Below, piece after piece: positions 52,696 through 61,769 of a DNA stretch of 64,000 bases. The stretch comes from CF-46 sp963760735 (GTDB lineage Bacteria; Chloroflexota; Limnocylindria; Limnocylindrales; CSP1-4). The notes under the pieces are model-generated. The model worked only from the letters and a program-made list of their open reading frames with translations, ran no database searches and was not told where the DNA came from. Numbering within the stretch: the first letter of the stretch is position 1; the number at the start of each line of letters is the position of its first letter. A program made the position numbers and the translations under genes. The stretch lies in assembly GCA_963760735.1 (NCBI GenBank), contig CAVXEB010000004.1, positions 1,116,001 to 1,180,000 on the forward strand, in the 5' to 3' direction.

Positions 52696-53250
52696 ATGGA
52701 CTCGTCGAACGCCGCCGAAGCCCGCGTATCCCGCCTGCTTGATGCCGAGCCGGTGGTCTGGATGAGCAGCGTCCGTCCCGACGGCACCCCGCACCTCGTC
52801 CCGATCTGGTTCAGCTGGGACGGCGAGACGGTCCTGATCGCCAGCAAGCCGCACGCCCGGAAGGTCGCCAACGTCCGGGCCAACCCGCACGTCATGCTCG
52901 CCCTCGGCGAGCCGGACGACGACTTCGACGTCGGCCTCCTCGATGGGGTCGCCGAGGTTCTCGACGAGCCCGCGGCCGAGGTCCTGCCGGCGTCGCACCT
53001 CCGCAAGTACCGCGACCAGATGGCCTCGATCGGGCTCGATCGCGAGGAGTTCCTCGCGACCTACTCGCTCGTCATCCGGATCACGCCGACCCGCTTCCTT
53101 CCCTGGCACGGCCGGACGTCGCCCGCCAGCAGCAGATCCGACTGGACCCGAGCCGATCGCCGGCTCCAGGCGGCCGTCCGACGCGTCGCCGCGAGCGCCG
53201 GCGCCGCTGGTCCGCGGCTGGGCCACCGACGACTCAGCGGCGCCGTTTGA
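52696..53250 (+). CDS. PPOX-class split-barrel flavin/F420 oxidoreductase
   Basis: 184 aa, ATG 52696. The pyridoxamine-phosphate-oxidase-like barrel spans ~10-140: VVWMSSVRPDGTPHLVPIWF (~22) and KPHARKVANVRANPHVMLALGEPDD (two blocks) are characteristic of the F420-binding subgroup. The C-terminal ~40 residues are basic and variable. The family reduces or oxidises small molecules with F420 or FMN, and the cofactor cannot be decided here. Its 3' end overlaps the convergent oxidase by 17 nt. Confidence 0.83.
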   Translation: MDSSNAAEARVSRLLDAEPVVWMSSVRPDGTPHLVPIWFSWDGETVLIASKPHARKVANVRANPHVMLALGEPDDDFDVGLLDGVAEVLDEPAAEVLPASHLRKYRDQMASIGLDREEFLATYSLVIRITPTRFLPWHGRTSPASSRSDWTRADRRLQAAVRRVAASAGAAGPRLGHRRLSGAV

Positions 53251-54841
53251 GGTCCGACAGGACCTCGCGCGCCGCGTTCTGGCCCGGCTGACCCGTGATG
53301 CCGCCGCCCGGGTGGGCACCCGAGCCGCACAGGTACAGCCCCTCGACCGGCAGCCGGTAGCGGCCGCTGCCGAGGAACGGTCGCCAGAGGAACCACTGGT
53401 CGAGCGTCTGCTCACCGTGGAGTGGGTGGCCGCCGCTGAGGCCGTAGTCGCGCTCCAGGTCGAGCGGCGTGATGACCTCGCGGGCACGGATGCTCGATCG
53501 CAGCCCGGGCGCGAGTCCGTCGAGCACGTCGGCGACCCGATCGCCGAACGCGGCGGCCCGGCCGCTCTCGTCCCACCCGCCGTCGCGGAGGCGCGATGGC
53601 GCGTATTGCGCGATCACGCTCATCACGTGCGTGCCGTCCGGCGCGCCGTCGACGAGCGACGGGTCCACGAGCGACGGGATCGTCGCCTCGACCACGGGCG
53701 TGTCCGACCACTGGCCGTACTTCGCCGCGTCGAAGGCCCGCTCGATCGCGTCGATCCCCGGCGCGGCGAGGATCCGGCCGCGAAGCAGCTGTCCGTCGTC
53801 GCCCGCGGCGGCCGTGAACCGTGGCAGCCGGTCGAGGACGAGGTTCACCTTGGCGACGACCCCCGGCGTCCGGTAGTTGCCGGCGCGCCAGCGCATCGTC
53901 GGCCCGAGCGTCACCGGGTCCACGAGGTCCACGAGGGTCCGCTTCGGGTCCAGCCCGGAGACGACCGCTGAGGCGGCGATCTCCTCGCCCGACGCAAGGA
54001 CGACGCCGGTGACCCGGTTGTCGCGGGCGGCGATCGACGCGACCTCCGCCGCGCAGCGGACCTCCCCGCCCGCGGTCCGGACCGCCGCCGCCAGGGCCTC
54101 GGACACCGCGCCGGGCCCGCCGATCGCGAACACCGTCTGCCCGGCGGCGCCACCGTCGTTGCCGGCCGAATCGCCGAGAAGGATCGCCGTGGAGCCTGCC
54201 GACCAGGGGCCGAGGAACGAATGCCGGACGCCGCGCCAGGCGACGGCGGCTCGGAGCGCGTCCGTCTCGAACGCCTCGCCGACGAAGTCGGCGATCGCCA
54301 TCGGCAGGACCCGCAGGATCGTGTGGGCGTCGTGCTTGCCGAGCCCGCGGAATCTCCGCCCGAGCTTCAGGCCCATCACGGCATCGGCCAGCCCCGGCGC
54401 CTTGACGTCGGGCGGCGTCTGGCCGGCAAGCTCGGCGAGGAACGAGCCAAGGGACCGGACGAGCCGGTCGAAGCCGGGCCACGCGTCGGCGTCAGAGGAG
54501 CTCCACGAGCGGAGGCCGTCCATCGTCCGCGCCTGGTCGGACCAGAGCGTGATCGCCCGCCCGTCCGGCTGGGGCGCGAAGACCCGGACCTCCGGCGCGA
54601 CGAGGAGCAGCCCGTGGGCCTTGAGATCCAGGTCGCGGACGACCGACGGCCGCAGACGCCCGACCGTATCGGCGAGCCGCGGGACGCGGACGCCGCCGAG
54701 CTCGCTCGTCTCGGCCGCCCCGCCGATCCGGTCGCGCCGCTCGAGGACGAGCACCCGCCGCCCGGCCCGCGCCAGGTATCCGGCGGTGACGAGCCCGTTG
54801 TGCCCGCCGCCGACCACGACCGCGTCCCAGGTGCCGGCCAT
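53234..54841 (-). CDS. Phytoene dehydrogenase-like FAD oxidoreductase (copy 2)
   Basis: 535 aa from ATG 54841, whose ATG overlaps the stop of the upstream paralogue (TGATG). The FAD Rossmann site VVVGGGHNGLVTAGYLARAG is at ~8, GGAAET at ~42, and the C-terminal FAD motif LYLCGSGAHPGGGITGQPG is at ~500. These CrtI-family oxidases isomerise or desaturate long conjugated chains or act as amine-like oxidases. No crtB, crtE or cyclase is adjacent, so the carotenoid role is not certain. Same family as the adjacent 54841-56502 gene. Confidence 0.88.
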   Translation of the reverse strand: MAGTWDAVVVGGGHNGLVTAGYLARAGRRVLVLERRDRIGGAAETSELGGVRVPRLADTVGRLRPSVVRDLDLKAHGLLLVAPEVRVFAPQPDGRAITLWSDQARTMDGLRSWSSSDADAWPGFDRLVRSLGSFLAELAGQTPPDVKAPGLADAVMGLKLGRRFRGLGKHDAHTILRVLPMAIADFVGEAFETDALRAAVAWRGVRHSFLGPWSAGSTAILLGDSAGNDGGAAGQTVFAIGGPGAVSEALAAAVRTAGGEVRCAAEVASIAARDNRVTGVVLASGEEIAASAVVSGLDPKRTLVDLVDPVTLGPTMRWRAGNYRTPGVVAKVNLVLDRLPRFTAAAGDDGQLLRGRILAAPGIDAIERAFDAAKYGQWSDTPVVEATIPSLVDPSLVDGAPDGTHVMSVIAQYAPSRLRDGGWDESGRAAAFGDRVADVLDGLAPGLRSSIRAREVITPLDLERDYGLSGGHPLHGEQTLDQWFLWRPFLGSGRYRLPVEGLYLCGSGAHPGGGITGQPGQNAAREVLSDLKRRR

Positions 54842-56502
54842 CAGGCGGCCCGCCGGCCGCGCGACCGGAGCACCTCGAGCGCCGCGATCCGGCCGTTGGC
54901 ACCCATGATCCCGCCGCCCGGATGGGTCGACGACCCGCACAGCCACAGGTCGCGGATCGGCGTCCGGAACCGGGCATGGCCCGGGGTCGGCCGGTTGAAG
55001 AACAGCTGCTCGAGGGTGAGCTCGCCCTGGAAGATGTTGCCCTCGGTGAGGCCGGTGGTCCGCTCGATGTCGAGCGGCGTCTGGACGTTCCGGAAGAGGA
55101 TCGATTCCCGGATGTCCGGGGCGAACTCCGCGATCCGGTTGACCACGGCGTCGCCGAAGGCCTCGCGCTGGTCGTCCCACGTCCCGAGCTCGGGCGCCAG
55201 GTGGTACGGCGCGTACTGGACGAAGCAGCTGATCACGTGCTTGCCCGGCGGCGCCATCGTCGGGTCGACCAGGGTCGGGATGATCATGTCGATGTAGGGC
55301 CGCGCGCTGAACCGGCCGTACTTCGCGTCGTCGTAGGCCTGCTCCATCTCGTCGATCGACGGACTGAACGAGATCGCGCCGCGGAGGTGCTCGCCGCTGC
55401 CAGGCAGGCAGCTGAAGTCCGGGAGGCGGTCGACCGCGAGGTTGACCTTGCCCGAGCTGCCACGGAACTTGAAGCGGCGGACCTCGTCCTCAAACTCCGC
55501 GTCGAGCGTCCCCGGCTCGAGCAACGACAGGAACGTCCGACGCGCGTCGACCGACGACAGGACCACGTCGGCCCGGATCTCCTCGCCGGTCCCGGCGAGG
55601 ACCACGCCCGTGGCGCGAGCATCACCGTGCCCACCGGTCACCAGCACCCGCTCGACCGCGGCCTCCGTCCGGATCTCCGCACCGAGCGCCCGCGCCGCGT
55701 CGCCGATCGCGTTCGAGACGCCGCCGGTGCCGCCCTTCGGGATCCCCCAGGCCCGGAACGCGCCGTCGATCTCGCCCATGTAGTGATGGAGGAGGACGTA
55801 GGCGGTGCCCGGCGAACGGACCCCGAGATACGTCCCGATGATCCCCGACGCGCTCATCGTCGCCTTCAGCGGATCGGTCTCGAACCACTGGTCGAGGAAA
55901 TCGGCCGCACTCATCGTCATCAGCTGGACGAAGACGGCCTGCTGGCGCTCCGGCAGCTGCTGGAACGCCCGGAGCAGGCCGCCCAGCGGGAGCAGCGGCC
56001 GCGGGTCCAGCGACGTGAGGTCCGGTGGCGTGATCGCGAGGATCGGCTTGATGAACCGGGCCATGTCGACCATGAGCTGGCCGTATTCCTCGTACGCCTC
56101 CGCATCGGTTGCCGACCACCGCCGGAGCTCGCGGATCGTCCGGCCGTGGTCGTTGACCCGCCACAGGTAGTCGCCGGTCCCGGCGACGTCCGCCCGACCG
56201 CGACCGCTCTTCGGACCGTCGCCGGCGCGGAGCGGGGTGAACGTCCCGTCGAGCGGGAGGATGTCGAGGCCGTGGCGGGGCAGCTCCAGGTCGCGGATGA
56301 TCTCCGGCCGGAGGAGCGAGACGACGTAGCTGAAGACGCTGAACCGGAAGCCCGGGAAGAGCTCCTCGGTCACGGCAGCGCCGCCGAGGACGTGCCGCTG
56401 CTCGAGGACGAGCGTCTTCATCCCGGCCCGGGCGAGATAAGCGGCGCTGACGAGCCCGTTGTGGCCGCCGCCGATGATCACCGCGTCGTAGCGCTCGGCC
56501 AC
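54841..56502 (-). CDS. Phytoene dehydrogenase-like FAD oxidoreductase (copy 1)
   Basis: 553 aa. Rossmann site VIIGGGHNGLVSAAYLARAG at ~9, VLGGAAVTEELFPGF at ~38 and C-terminal LWLCGSSTHPGGGIMGANG at ~515. It is clearly homologous to the downstream paralogue in the FAD segments and in the HPGGG motif. The two are translationally coupled. A homodimer or two-step enzyme pair is possible. Substrate unknown. Confidence 0.88.
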   Translation of the reverse strand: MAERYDAVIIGGGHNGLVSAAYLARAGMKTLVLEQRHVLGGAAVTEELFPGFRFSVFSYVVSLLRPEIIRDLELPRHGLDILPLDGTFTPLRAGDGPKSGRGRADVAGTGDYLWRVNDHGRTIRELRRWSATDAEAYEEYGQLMVDMARFIKPILAITPPDLTSLDPRPLLPLGGLLRAFQQLPERQQAVFVQLMTMSAADFLDQWFETDPLKATMSASGIIGTYLGVRSPGTAYVLLHHYMGEIDGAFRAWGIPKGGTGGVSNAIGDAARALGAEIRTEAAVERVLVTGGHGDARATGVVLAGTGEEIRADVVLSSVDARRTFLSLLEPGTLDAEFEDEVRRFKFRGSSGKVNLAVDRLPDFSCLPGSGEHLRGAISFSPSIDEMEQAYDDAKYGRFSARPYIDMIIPTLVDPTMAPPGKHVISCFVQYAPYHLAPELGTWDDQREAFGDAVVNRIAEFAPDIRESILFRNVQTPLDIERTTGLTEGNIFQGELTLEQLFFNRPTPGHARFRTPIRDLWLCGSSTHPGGGIMGANGRIAALEVLRSRGRRAA

Positions 56503-56674
56503 GAACCCTCCTCGTCGTCCCTCGGTCGTGTCCCGAGAGGGTATCGGCGCGAACCGCTCCGTGCAGCGCCGGTGCGGCCCGGCAGGGCGAAATGCGCCTG
56601 CAAGGCTCGATCGGGCTTCGACGACTAGGATTTCGGGCCCAGACCCATCGCCGCCTCACGGAGGAGATGCACGC

Positions 56675-57607
56675 ATGCGCAGGACCCTGTCCATCCTCGC
56701 CGCGGTCGTCGCGACCCTGGCCCTCGCAGCGCCGGTCGGCGCGATCACCCACGGCGTGCCCGACAACGGCGAGCACGCCTATGTCGGAGAGCTGTTGTTC
56801 TTCGTTCCGGACGCCACGGACCCGCGGTTCGACGATCCGGGCGGCTGGTTCTCCTGCTCCGGCACCCTGATGAACTCGACGATCGTCGTCACCGCCGGGC
56901 ATTGCACGTTCGGCGTCGGCCTGAACGGCGAGTCCACCACGCACAACGGCGCCGACACGGATGCCGCCCACGGCGGCGTCGGCGGCAACGACGTCTGGAT
57001 CAGCTTCGCTGAGGTCCCCGACTTCAGCATTCTCCCGCCGAGCTCCACGTTCGGGCGAGGCGAGAACCAGGAGCGATACGAGGCGTGGCGAGACGCGCTG
57101 AACGGGTCGACCGAGTGGCATCGCGGCACCGCGACGCCTCACCCGCAGTTCGACGACCTCGCCTTCTTCGTGCATGACGCCGGGGTCGTGACCCTGAACA
57201 GCGGCGTCTCGATGCCGAGGTACGGCCAGCTGGTCGGACCGGGCTACCTCGACAAGTACTCCGGCAAGGACAAGCACCACGTGTTCGAAACCGCCGGCTA
57301 CGGCCTCGAGAAGGTGACCGGCAAGGCGGACTTCGGCGGCGACACCCGCCGGAAGTCCGATCCGCAGCTGCAGTCGACGAAGAGCAGCCCGCCGGACACG
57401 TACCTGATCCTGACGAACAACGCGGCGACCGGTGGCACCTGCTTCGGTGACTCCGGTGGGCCGTCGTTCGATACGACGACCTCGAGGCTCGTCGTGGCGG
57501 TCACGTCCTTCGGTCTCAACAACAACTGCACCGGCCACGGCGGCGTCTACCGCCTCGACCAGCCGGACGACCAGGCGTTCCTCGCCTCGTTCGGCATCCA
57601 TCCCTAG
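56675..57607 (+). CDS. Secreted trypsin-like serine protease
   Basis: 310 aa from ATG 56675, with GGAGGAG 8 nt upstream; the ORF's longer N-terminus is not supported. Signal peptide ~1-23 (RRTLSILAAVVATLALAAP). The chymotrypsin-fold catalytic triad is His in TAGHC (~74), a candidate Asp in VHDAGVV (~170) and Ser in CFGDSGGPSF (~260). FSCSGTLMNS before the His is typical. A rather long 80-residue insertion lies between His and Asp. Secreted proteolysis is likely; there are no accessory domains. Confidence 0.92.
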   Translation: MRRTLSILAAVVATLALAAPVGAITHGVPDNGEHAYVGELLFFVPDATDPRFDDPGGWFSCSGTLMNSTIVVTAGHCTFGVGLNGESTTHNGADTDAAHGGVGGNDVWISFAEVPDFSILPPSSTFGRGENQERYEAWRDALNGSTEWHRGTATPHPQFDDLAFFVHDAGVVTLNSGVSMPRYGQLVGPGYLDKYSGKDKHHVFETAGYGLEKVTGKADFGGDTRRKSDPQLQSTKSSPPDTYLILTNNAATGGTCFGDSGGPSFDTTTSRLVVAVTSFGLNNNCTGHGGVYRLDQPDDQAFLASFGIHP

Positions 57608-57630
57608 ACCCGGTTTCGACATCGCGAGAC

Positions 57631-57653
57631 GGCCCCCGGCAGCGCCGGGGGCC
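57631..57653. terminator. Hairpin terminator after the serine protease gene
   Basis: GGCCCCCGGC at 57631-57640, loop AGC, then GCCGGGGGCC at 57644-57653: perfect 10-bp arms, 23 nt after the protease stop codon and 93 nt before the decarboxylase start. No T-run follows. Confidence 0.7.
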
Positions 57654-57745
57654 GATCCATGTCCGGCGCCGGGAGGCAATCGGCAAGTGTCCATTCCGAC
57701 CCGGCGTACGATGGCCAGGGTCCCCCTGACACCGAGGTACCGCCG

Positions 57746-59191
57746 ATGCCCGACCGCCGCATCCTCCTCCACCAGACCGCCGACCTCGCCGCCGACTACC
57801 TCGAGGGGCTCGACCGCCGACCCGTCCACGCGACGGCCACCCACGAGGAGCTCGTCGCCGCCTTCGACGGCCCGCTGCCGGCTCGCGGTGAAGCGCCCGG
57901 AGAGGTCATCTCGGACCTGGCCGCGATCGCCGATCCAGGGACGATCGCGAGTGCCGGGCCGCGCTACTTCGGATTCGTGATCGGCGGATCCCTGCCGTCC
58001 GCCCTCGCCGCGGACTGGCTGACGAGCGCGTGGGACAACAATTCCGGGCTGTACGCGATCGGGCCGTCCGCGTCGGTCGCGGAGGAGGTCGCCGGGCGCT
58101 GGCTCATCGACCTGTTCGGGCTGCCGACCGGGTCGTCGATCGGCTACACGACGGGCGCCACGATGGCCACGTTCACGGGCCTCGCTGCGGGCCGCCATCG
58201 CGTGCTGGAGCGGCTGGGCTGGAACGTCGAGGAAGACGGGCTCCAGGGGGCGCCGGAGATCGCGGTCGTCCTCGGCGCCGAGGCGCACGTGACCGTCCAC
58301 GTCTCGCTCCAGATGCTCGGGCTCGGGCGGAATCGGGTCCACCGGGTCGAGGCCGACGAACAGGGCCGGATGCGGGCGGACCGCCTGCACGAGGTCCTCG
58401 CGTCGCTTCGGAACCAACCCGTCCTCGTCATCGCCCAATCCGGGAACGTGAACACCGGCGGGTTCGACCCGCTGCCCGAGATCGTCGCCGCCGTCCGGGA
58501 GCTGCCGAACGCCTGGCTCCATGTCGACGGCGCGTTCGGGCTGTGGGCGGCCGTCTCCCCGGAGCTCCGGCACCTCACGGCAGGCCTGGCCGACGCGGAT
58601 TCGTGGACGACCGATGCCCACAAGTGGCTGAACGTGCCGTACGACTCCGGGATCGTGATCGTCCGCGACGTCGAGGCGCACCACGCCGCGATGACCCTCG
58701 GGGCGTCCTACTACGTCGAGACGGCCGGCGCGGAGCGCGACCCGTACAACTGGGTCGCGGAGTCGTCACGGCGGGCCCGCGGCTTCCCCGTCTACGCGGC
58801 GATCCGCGAGCTGGGACGCGACGGGCTCGCGGCGATGATCGAGCGCTGCTGCGCCCTCGCCCGCCGGATGGCCGACGGAATCCGCGACGCGCCAGGCGTC
58901 ACGATCCTCAACGACGTGGTCCTGAACCAGGTGCTTGTCCGCTTCGCGCCGCCGGGCTCGGACGGGTCCACGCCCGACGATGCGGCGATCGACGCCTTCA
59001 CCCGCGCGGTGATCGCGGCGGTCCAGGCCGATGGGACGTGCTGGCTCGGCGGCACGACCTGGCACGGCATGGCGGCCATGCGGATCTCGGTCTCGAACTG
59101 GTCGACGACGGAGGCCGACGCCGACGTCTCGGTGGCGGCGATCCGCCGCAGCGCGGAATCGGTGGCGACGCACCCGGTCGCCGTCGCCTGA
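57746..59191 (+). CDS. Group II PLP-dependent decarboxylase family protein
   Basis: 481 aa from ATG 57746 (MPDRRILLHQ), GAGG 8 nt upstream. The N-terminus YFGFVIGGSLPSALAADWL (~72) is typical of the aromatic-L-amino-acid/glutamate decarboxylase group. PLP-contacting TTGATMATFTG (~135), HVDGAFGLWAA (~260) and the Schiff-base Lys in TTDAHKWLNVPYDSG (~288-302) follow. It probably decarboxylates an amino acid or acts as an aldolase-type relative; substrate not inferable. Stand-alone gene. Confidence 0.92.
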   Translation: MPDRRILLHQTADLAADYLEGLDRRPVHATATHEELVAAFDGPLPARGEAPGEVISDLAAIADPGTIASAGPRYFGFVIGGSLPSALAADWLTSAWDNNSGLYAIGPSASVAEEVAGRWLIDLFGLPTGSSIGYTTGATMATFTGLAAGRHRVLERLGWNVEEDGLQGAPEIAVVLGAEAHVTVHVSLQMLGLGRNRVHRVEADEQGRMRADRLHEVLASLRNQPVLVIAQSGNVNTGGFDPLPEIVAAVRELPNAWLHVDGAFGLWAAVSPELRHLTAGLADADSWTTDAHKWLNVPYDSGIVIVRDVEAHHAAMTLGASYYVETAGAERDPYNWVAESSRRARGFPVYAAIRELGRDGLAAMIERCCALARRMADGIRDAPGVTILNDVVLNQVLVRFAPPGSDGSTPDDAAIDAFTRAVIAAVQADGTCWLGGTTWHGMAAMRISVSNWSTTEADADVSVAAIRRSAESVATHPVAVA

Positions 59192-59211
59192 CCCACTCTC
59201 CCCAGTGAGGG

Positions 59212-59442
59212 TCAGACGACGGTCACCTCGTCGTCGCCGCGACGCGGAACATGCTCGGGTGGAGCGGGCAGGCGGAGCAGCCAGCCCGTCACGACGGCAC
59301 TGAGCCGATCGCCGAACGACGGCGTCGGCTCCTCCGGCGGGAGCGGCAGCGCGTCCGGCCGCCGGTGAAGGGCGATGAACTCCTCCTCGCGGCGCTTCTC
59401 GAAGTCGTGCTTGATCAGCGTCATCATCAGCTTCGGATCCAT
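59212..59442 (-). CDS. Small protein of unknown function
   Basis: 76 aa from ATG 59442 (MDPKLMMTLIKHDFEKRREEE), preceded by a GGGGGGA stretch. The first ~25 residues form a charged helix; a Pro/Leu-rich middle (PLPPEEPTPSFGDRL) and a moderately hydrophobic RLSAVVTGWLLRLPAP segment follow. Gene context is 3' of Crp/Fnr on the same strand. It is convergent with the decarboxylase. No family recognised; longer overlapping frames are rejected. Confidence 0.55.
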   Translation of the reverse strand: MDPKLMMTLIKHDFEKRREEEFIALHRRPDALPLPPEEPTPSFGDRLSAVVTGWLLRLPAPPEHVPRRGDDEVTVV

Positions 59443-59513
59443 TCGGGTGTCCCCCCGGGTGCCGTCGTCCCGCGACGGCTTCGCCCCAAGGCTCGGGGCC
59501 AGGGGAGCGAGGG

Positions 59514-60248
59514 TCAGGAACCTGCGTTCCAGCCGGCAGGCCCCGACTCCCAGGCATCGGCGGCGAGACGGGCCGGATCGAGGATCGTGATCGAGCGCGA
59601 GCCCGTCGCGACGATCCGCTCCTCGCGGAGGCTGCGCAGCTCGCGAACGACGACCTCGCGGACGGTGCCGACGGCATCGGCGAGCTGTTGCTGGGTGATC
59701 CGGGCGACCCGCGCCTGTCCGCGGCTCGACTCCGTCGCGAGGTTGAGGAGCTGCCGTGCGACCCGCTGGCGGACCGTCGTGAACGCGCTGCCCGGGATCT
59801 CGCCGACGAACGCGACCACGCGCTCGCTGAGCTCCTCGAGGAGGGCGTTCGCGACCGCGAGGTTCTCGTGGGCAAGACGCCTGACGACGTCGGGCCGGAG
59901 CTCGAGGAGCTCGCAGTCGAGCAGGGCGTGGAGCGAGCCCGGCATGGTGTACGGCCGGGCGAACAGCGACGCGATCCCCAGGAGATGGCCGGGGCGGGCG
60001 TAGCGGATCGCGAGGCTGCGACCGTCCGGAGACGAGACCTCGGCACGGACCAGCCCGGTCAGGACGAGCTCGACGTGCGAGCCGCCCTCGCCGATCCGCC
60101 GGATGAGGGTCCCCGCGGCGTCGTGGCGGATCCGCGAGCCGACGAGGAGGCGATCGATCAGCTCCGGTTCGAGCAACCGCAGCCACGACGCCGCGATGGC
60201 GCGATCCCGACGATCGAGCACGGCGGCGTCGTCCCCCGACGAGTCCAT
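59514..60248 (-). CDS. Crp/Fnr-family transcriptional regulator
   Basis: 244 aa. The N-terminal cyclic-nucleotide-binding-like beta-roll (~30-140) contains GTLIRRIGEGG and the segment LVRAEVSSPDGRSLAIRYARPGHLLG (two blocks). The dimerisation helix (~130-150) is followed by a winged HTH with QQQLADAVGTVREVVVRELRSL (~190-212). There are no N-terminal Cys for an Fe-S cluster, so not Fnr-like redox sensing. The ligand is unknown. The gene is divergent from nothing close: its upstream neighbour, the S41 gene, is on the same strand. Confidence 0.92.
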   Translation of the reverse strand: MDSSGDDAAVLDRRDRAIAASWLRLLEPELIDRLLVGSRIRHDAAGTLIRRIGEGGSHVELVLTGLVRAEVSSPDGRSLAIRYARPGHLLGIASLFARPYTMPGSLHALLDCELLELRPDVVRRLAHENLAVANALLEELSERVVAFVGEIPGSAFTTVRQRVARQLLNLATESSRGQARVARITQQQLADAVGTVREVVVRELRSLREERIVATGSRSITILDPARLAADAWESGPAGWNAGS

Positions 60249-60337
60249 CCGGGCACCCTAGCAGGCGGGTGCCGCGCGCTCGTCACGATGCAACCTGGCG
60301 ATCCCGGCTGGTCCTCGCGCGCGGGCCCGCTCGCGAC

Positions 60338-61636
60338 CTACGACGGCGTGGGGGCTGCCAGGCCGGCGAGGGCGGCATCGAGGACCGGATCGCGGCCCGC
60401 GAAGAAATCCGTCGAGGCCAGCGCCATCGGGAGGTCCGGCGCGATCTCGGTTCGCTGATCGCCGGTATGGAACGTGTAGCTCGGTACGCCCACGACGAAG
60501 CCCGACGCCGGCAGGGTGACGTCGACGCAATCGCACAGGAAGTTGTCGGCCCGGGCCGGCGTCCCCTCCCCGACGAACAGCGCCTTCGTCTGCTCGTCGA
60601 GCATCCGGACGATGACCGTCCCGGCCGACACGTTCTCGCGTCCGATCAGCACGGTGAGCCCGCCTGCCTTGTTGATCCTGGGTTCGGCGGCGAGCCCCTC
60701 GACCAGCGGGAACGCGATGGAGCCGTTCCCGCCCCGAAGGTACCGCAGGTCCAGCACGACCCGATCCACCTGCTTCGCATCGAGCGCGGACTTCAACGCG
60801 GTGAGCGCGTTCGTCGGATCGACGTAGTCGCTGTAGGACAGGTGGAAGGCCCGCGCCCTGGCCTCGACGCGCCACCAGACCGGCTCCGTCCGGCGGGCGA
60901 CGGCTTCCGGCTTGTCGCCCAGGAGGTCGCCCACGATCCCGAGCTTCTGTTCCCATCCGGCCAGATCGATCGCGGCCGGGTCGACCGCCACGGCCGCTCC
61001 GCCAGGTCGCTCGAAGGCGTACTGGGGCTTCAGGGGATCGGCCACGATCCCTGCCCCGTGGAGGAACTGGACGGAGGACAGGAGCCCCTGGATCCCGTCG
61101 AGCAGACCGCTCGCGTTGTCGTGTGGCACCAGGGGAGCGAGTCGCTTCTGGACCTCGGCCACCGGGACGCCGCCGATCGAGGTCAGGCGGGCTCCGACCA
61201 ACGACGAATCCGCCGCGCGGATGGCGAAGACGCCGTCCGAGAACGGGTACAGGAGAACCTCGTAGAACGTCGCGTCCGGTCGCCAGTCGAGATACGAGTG
61301 CGTGTCGAGGAGCCCGACCAGCGAGGCCAGCTGCACGAGCTGCTCGTCCGGCGCCGCCGCCGGCAACGAGCCGCGGAGCTCCGCGAGCCTGGCGGTCCAC
61401 TCGGATTCCGGATGGATCGTGAATGGCGCCGGATGGATCCGCCGGACCGACTCGTCCAGCATCGCGAGATCGGCGGTCCAGGGATCGCTGCTCGGGGATG
61501 CCGCAGCGGCCGACGCCGGCGGTGTCGCCGCGGGCACGGTCGAGGCGGCACTCGGCGACGGCGTGGCACTCCCGCACGCGCCGAGCACGATCGATCCGGC
61601 CCCGATCACCGAAGCCAGCCTCGCTCGGATCCGCAT
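60338..61636 (-). CDS. Lipoprotein with S41 (tail-specific protease-like) domain
   Basis: 432 aa from ATG 61636 (MRIRARLASV), GGAGGTGG about 6 nt upstream. The lipoprotein signal peptide ends in a lipobox VLGAC (Cys ~20), then a Ser/Pro/Ala linker. The S41 region has DLRYLRGGNGS (~300) as the family's DLRxNxGG-like motif and a candidate nucleophile Ser in RENVSAGTVIVR (~335). The typical PDZ is not evident. The catalytic Lys usually four residues after Ser is not obvious, so peptidase activity is uncertain. It is anchored outside the membrane. Confidence 0.78.
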   Translation of the reverse strand: MRIRARLASVIGAGSIVLGACGSATPSPSAASTVPAATPPASAAAASPSSDPWTADLAMLDESVRRIHPAPFTIHPESEWTARLAELRGSLPAAAPDEQLVQLASLVGLLDTHSYLDWRPDATFYEVLLYPFSDGVFAIRAADSSLVGARLTSIGGVPVAEVQKRLAPLVPHDNASGLLDGIQGLLSSVQFLHGAGIVADPLKPQYAFERPGGAAVAVDPAAIDLAGWEQKLGIVGDLLGDKPEAVARRTEPVWWRVEARARAFHLSYSDYVDPTNALTALKSALDAKQVDRVVLDLRYLRGGNGSIAFPLVEGLAAEPRINKAGGLTVLIGRENVSAGTVIVRMLDEQTKALFVGEGTPARADNFLCDCVDVTLPASGFVVGVPSYTFHTGDQRTEIAPDLPMALASTDFFAGRDPVLDAALAGLAAPTPS

Positions 61637-61769
61637 CGCCCACCTCCGACTGCGTCGGGCCGGCCTCGTGTCCGACCTCACCACTATGGGCGTCCGCCGT
61701 CAACGAATCGTTCGCGCAACCACGTTCATCCATACTGGTCGCTCACTCGTCCCGGAGGTCCAACGGCCC

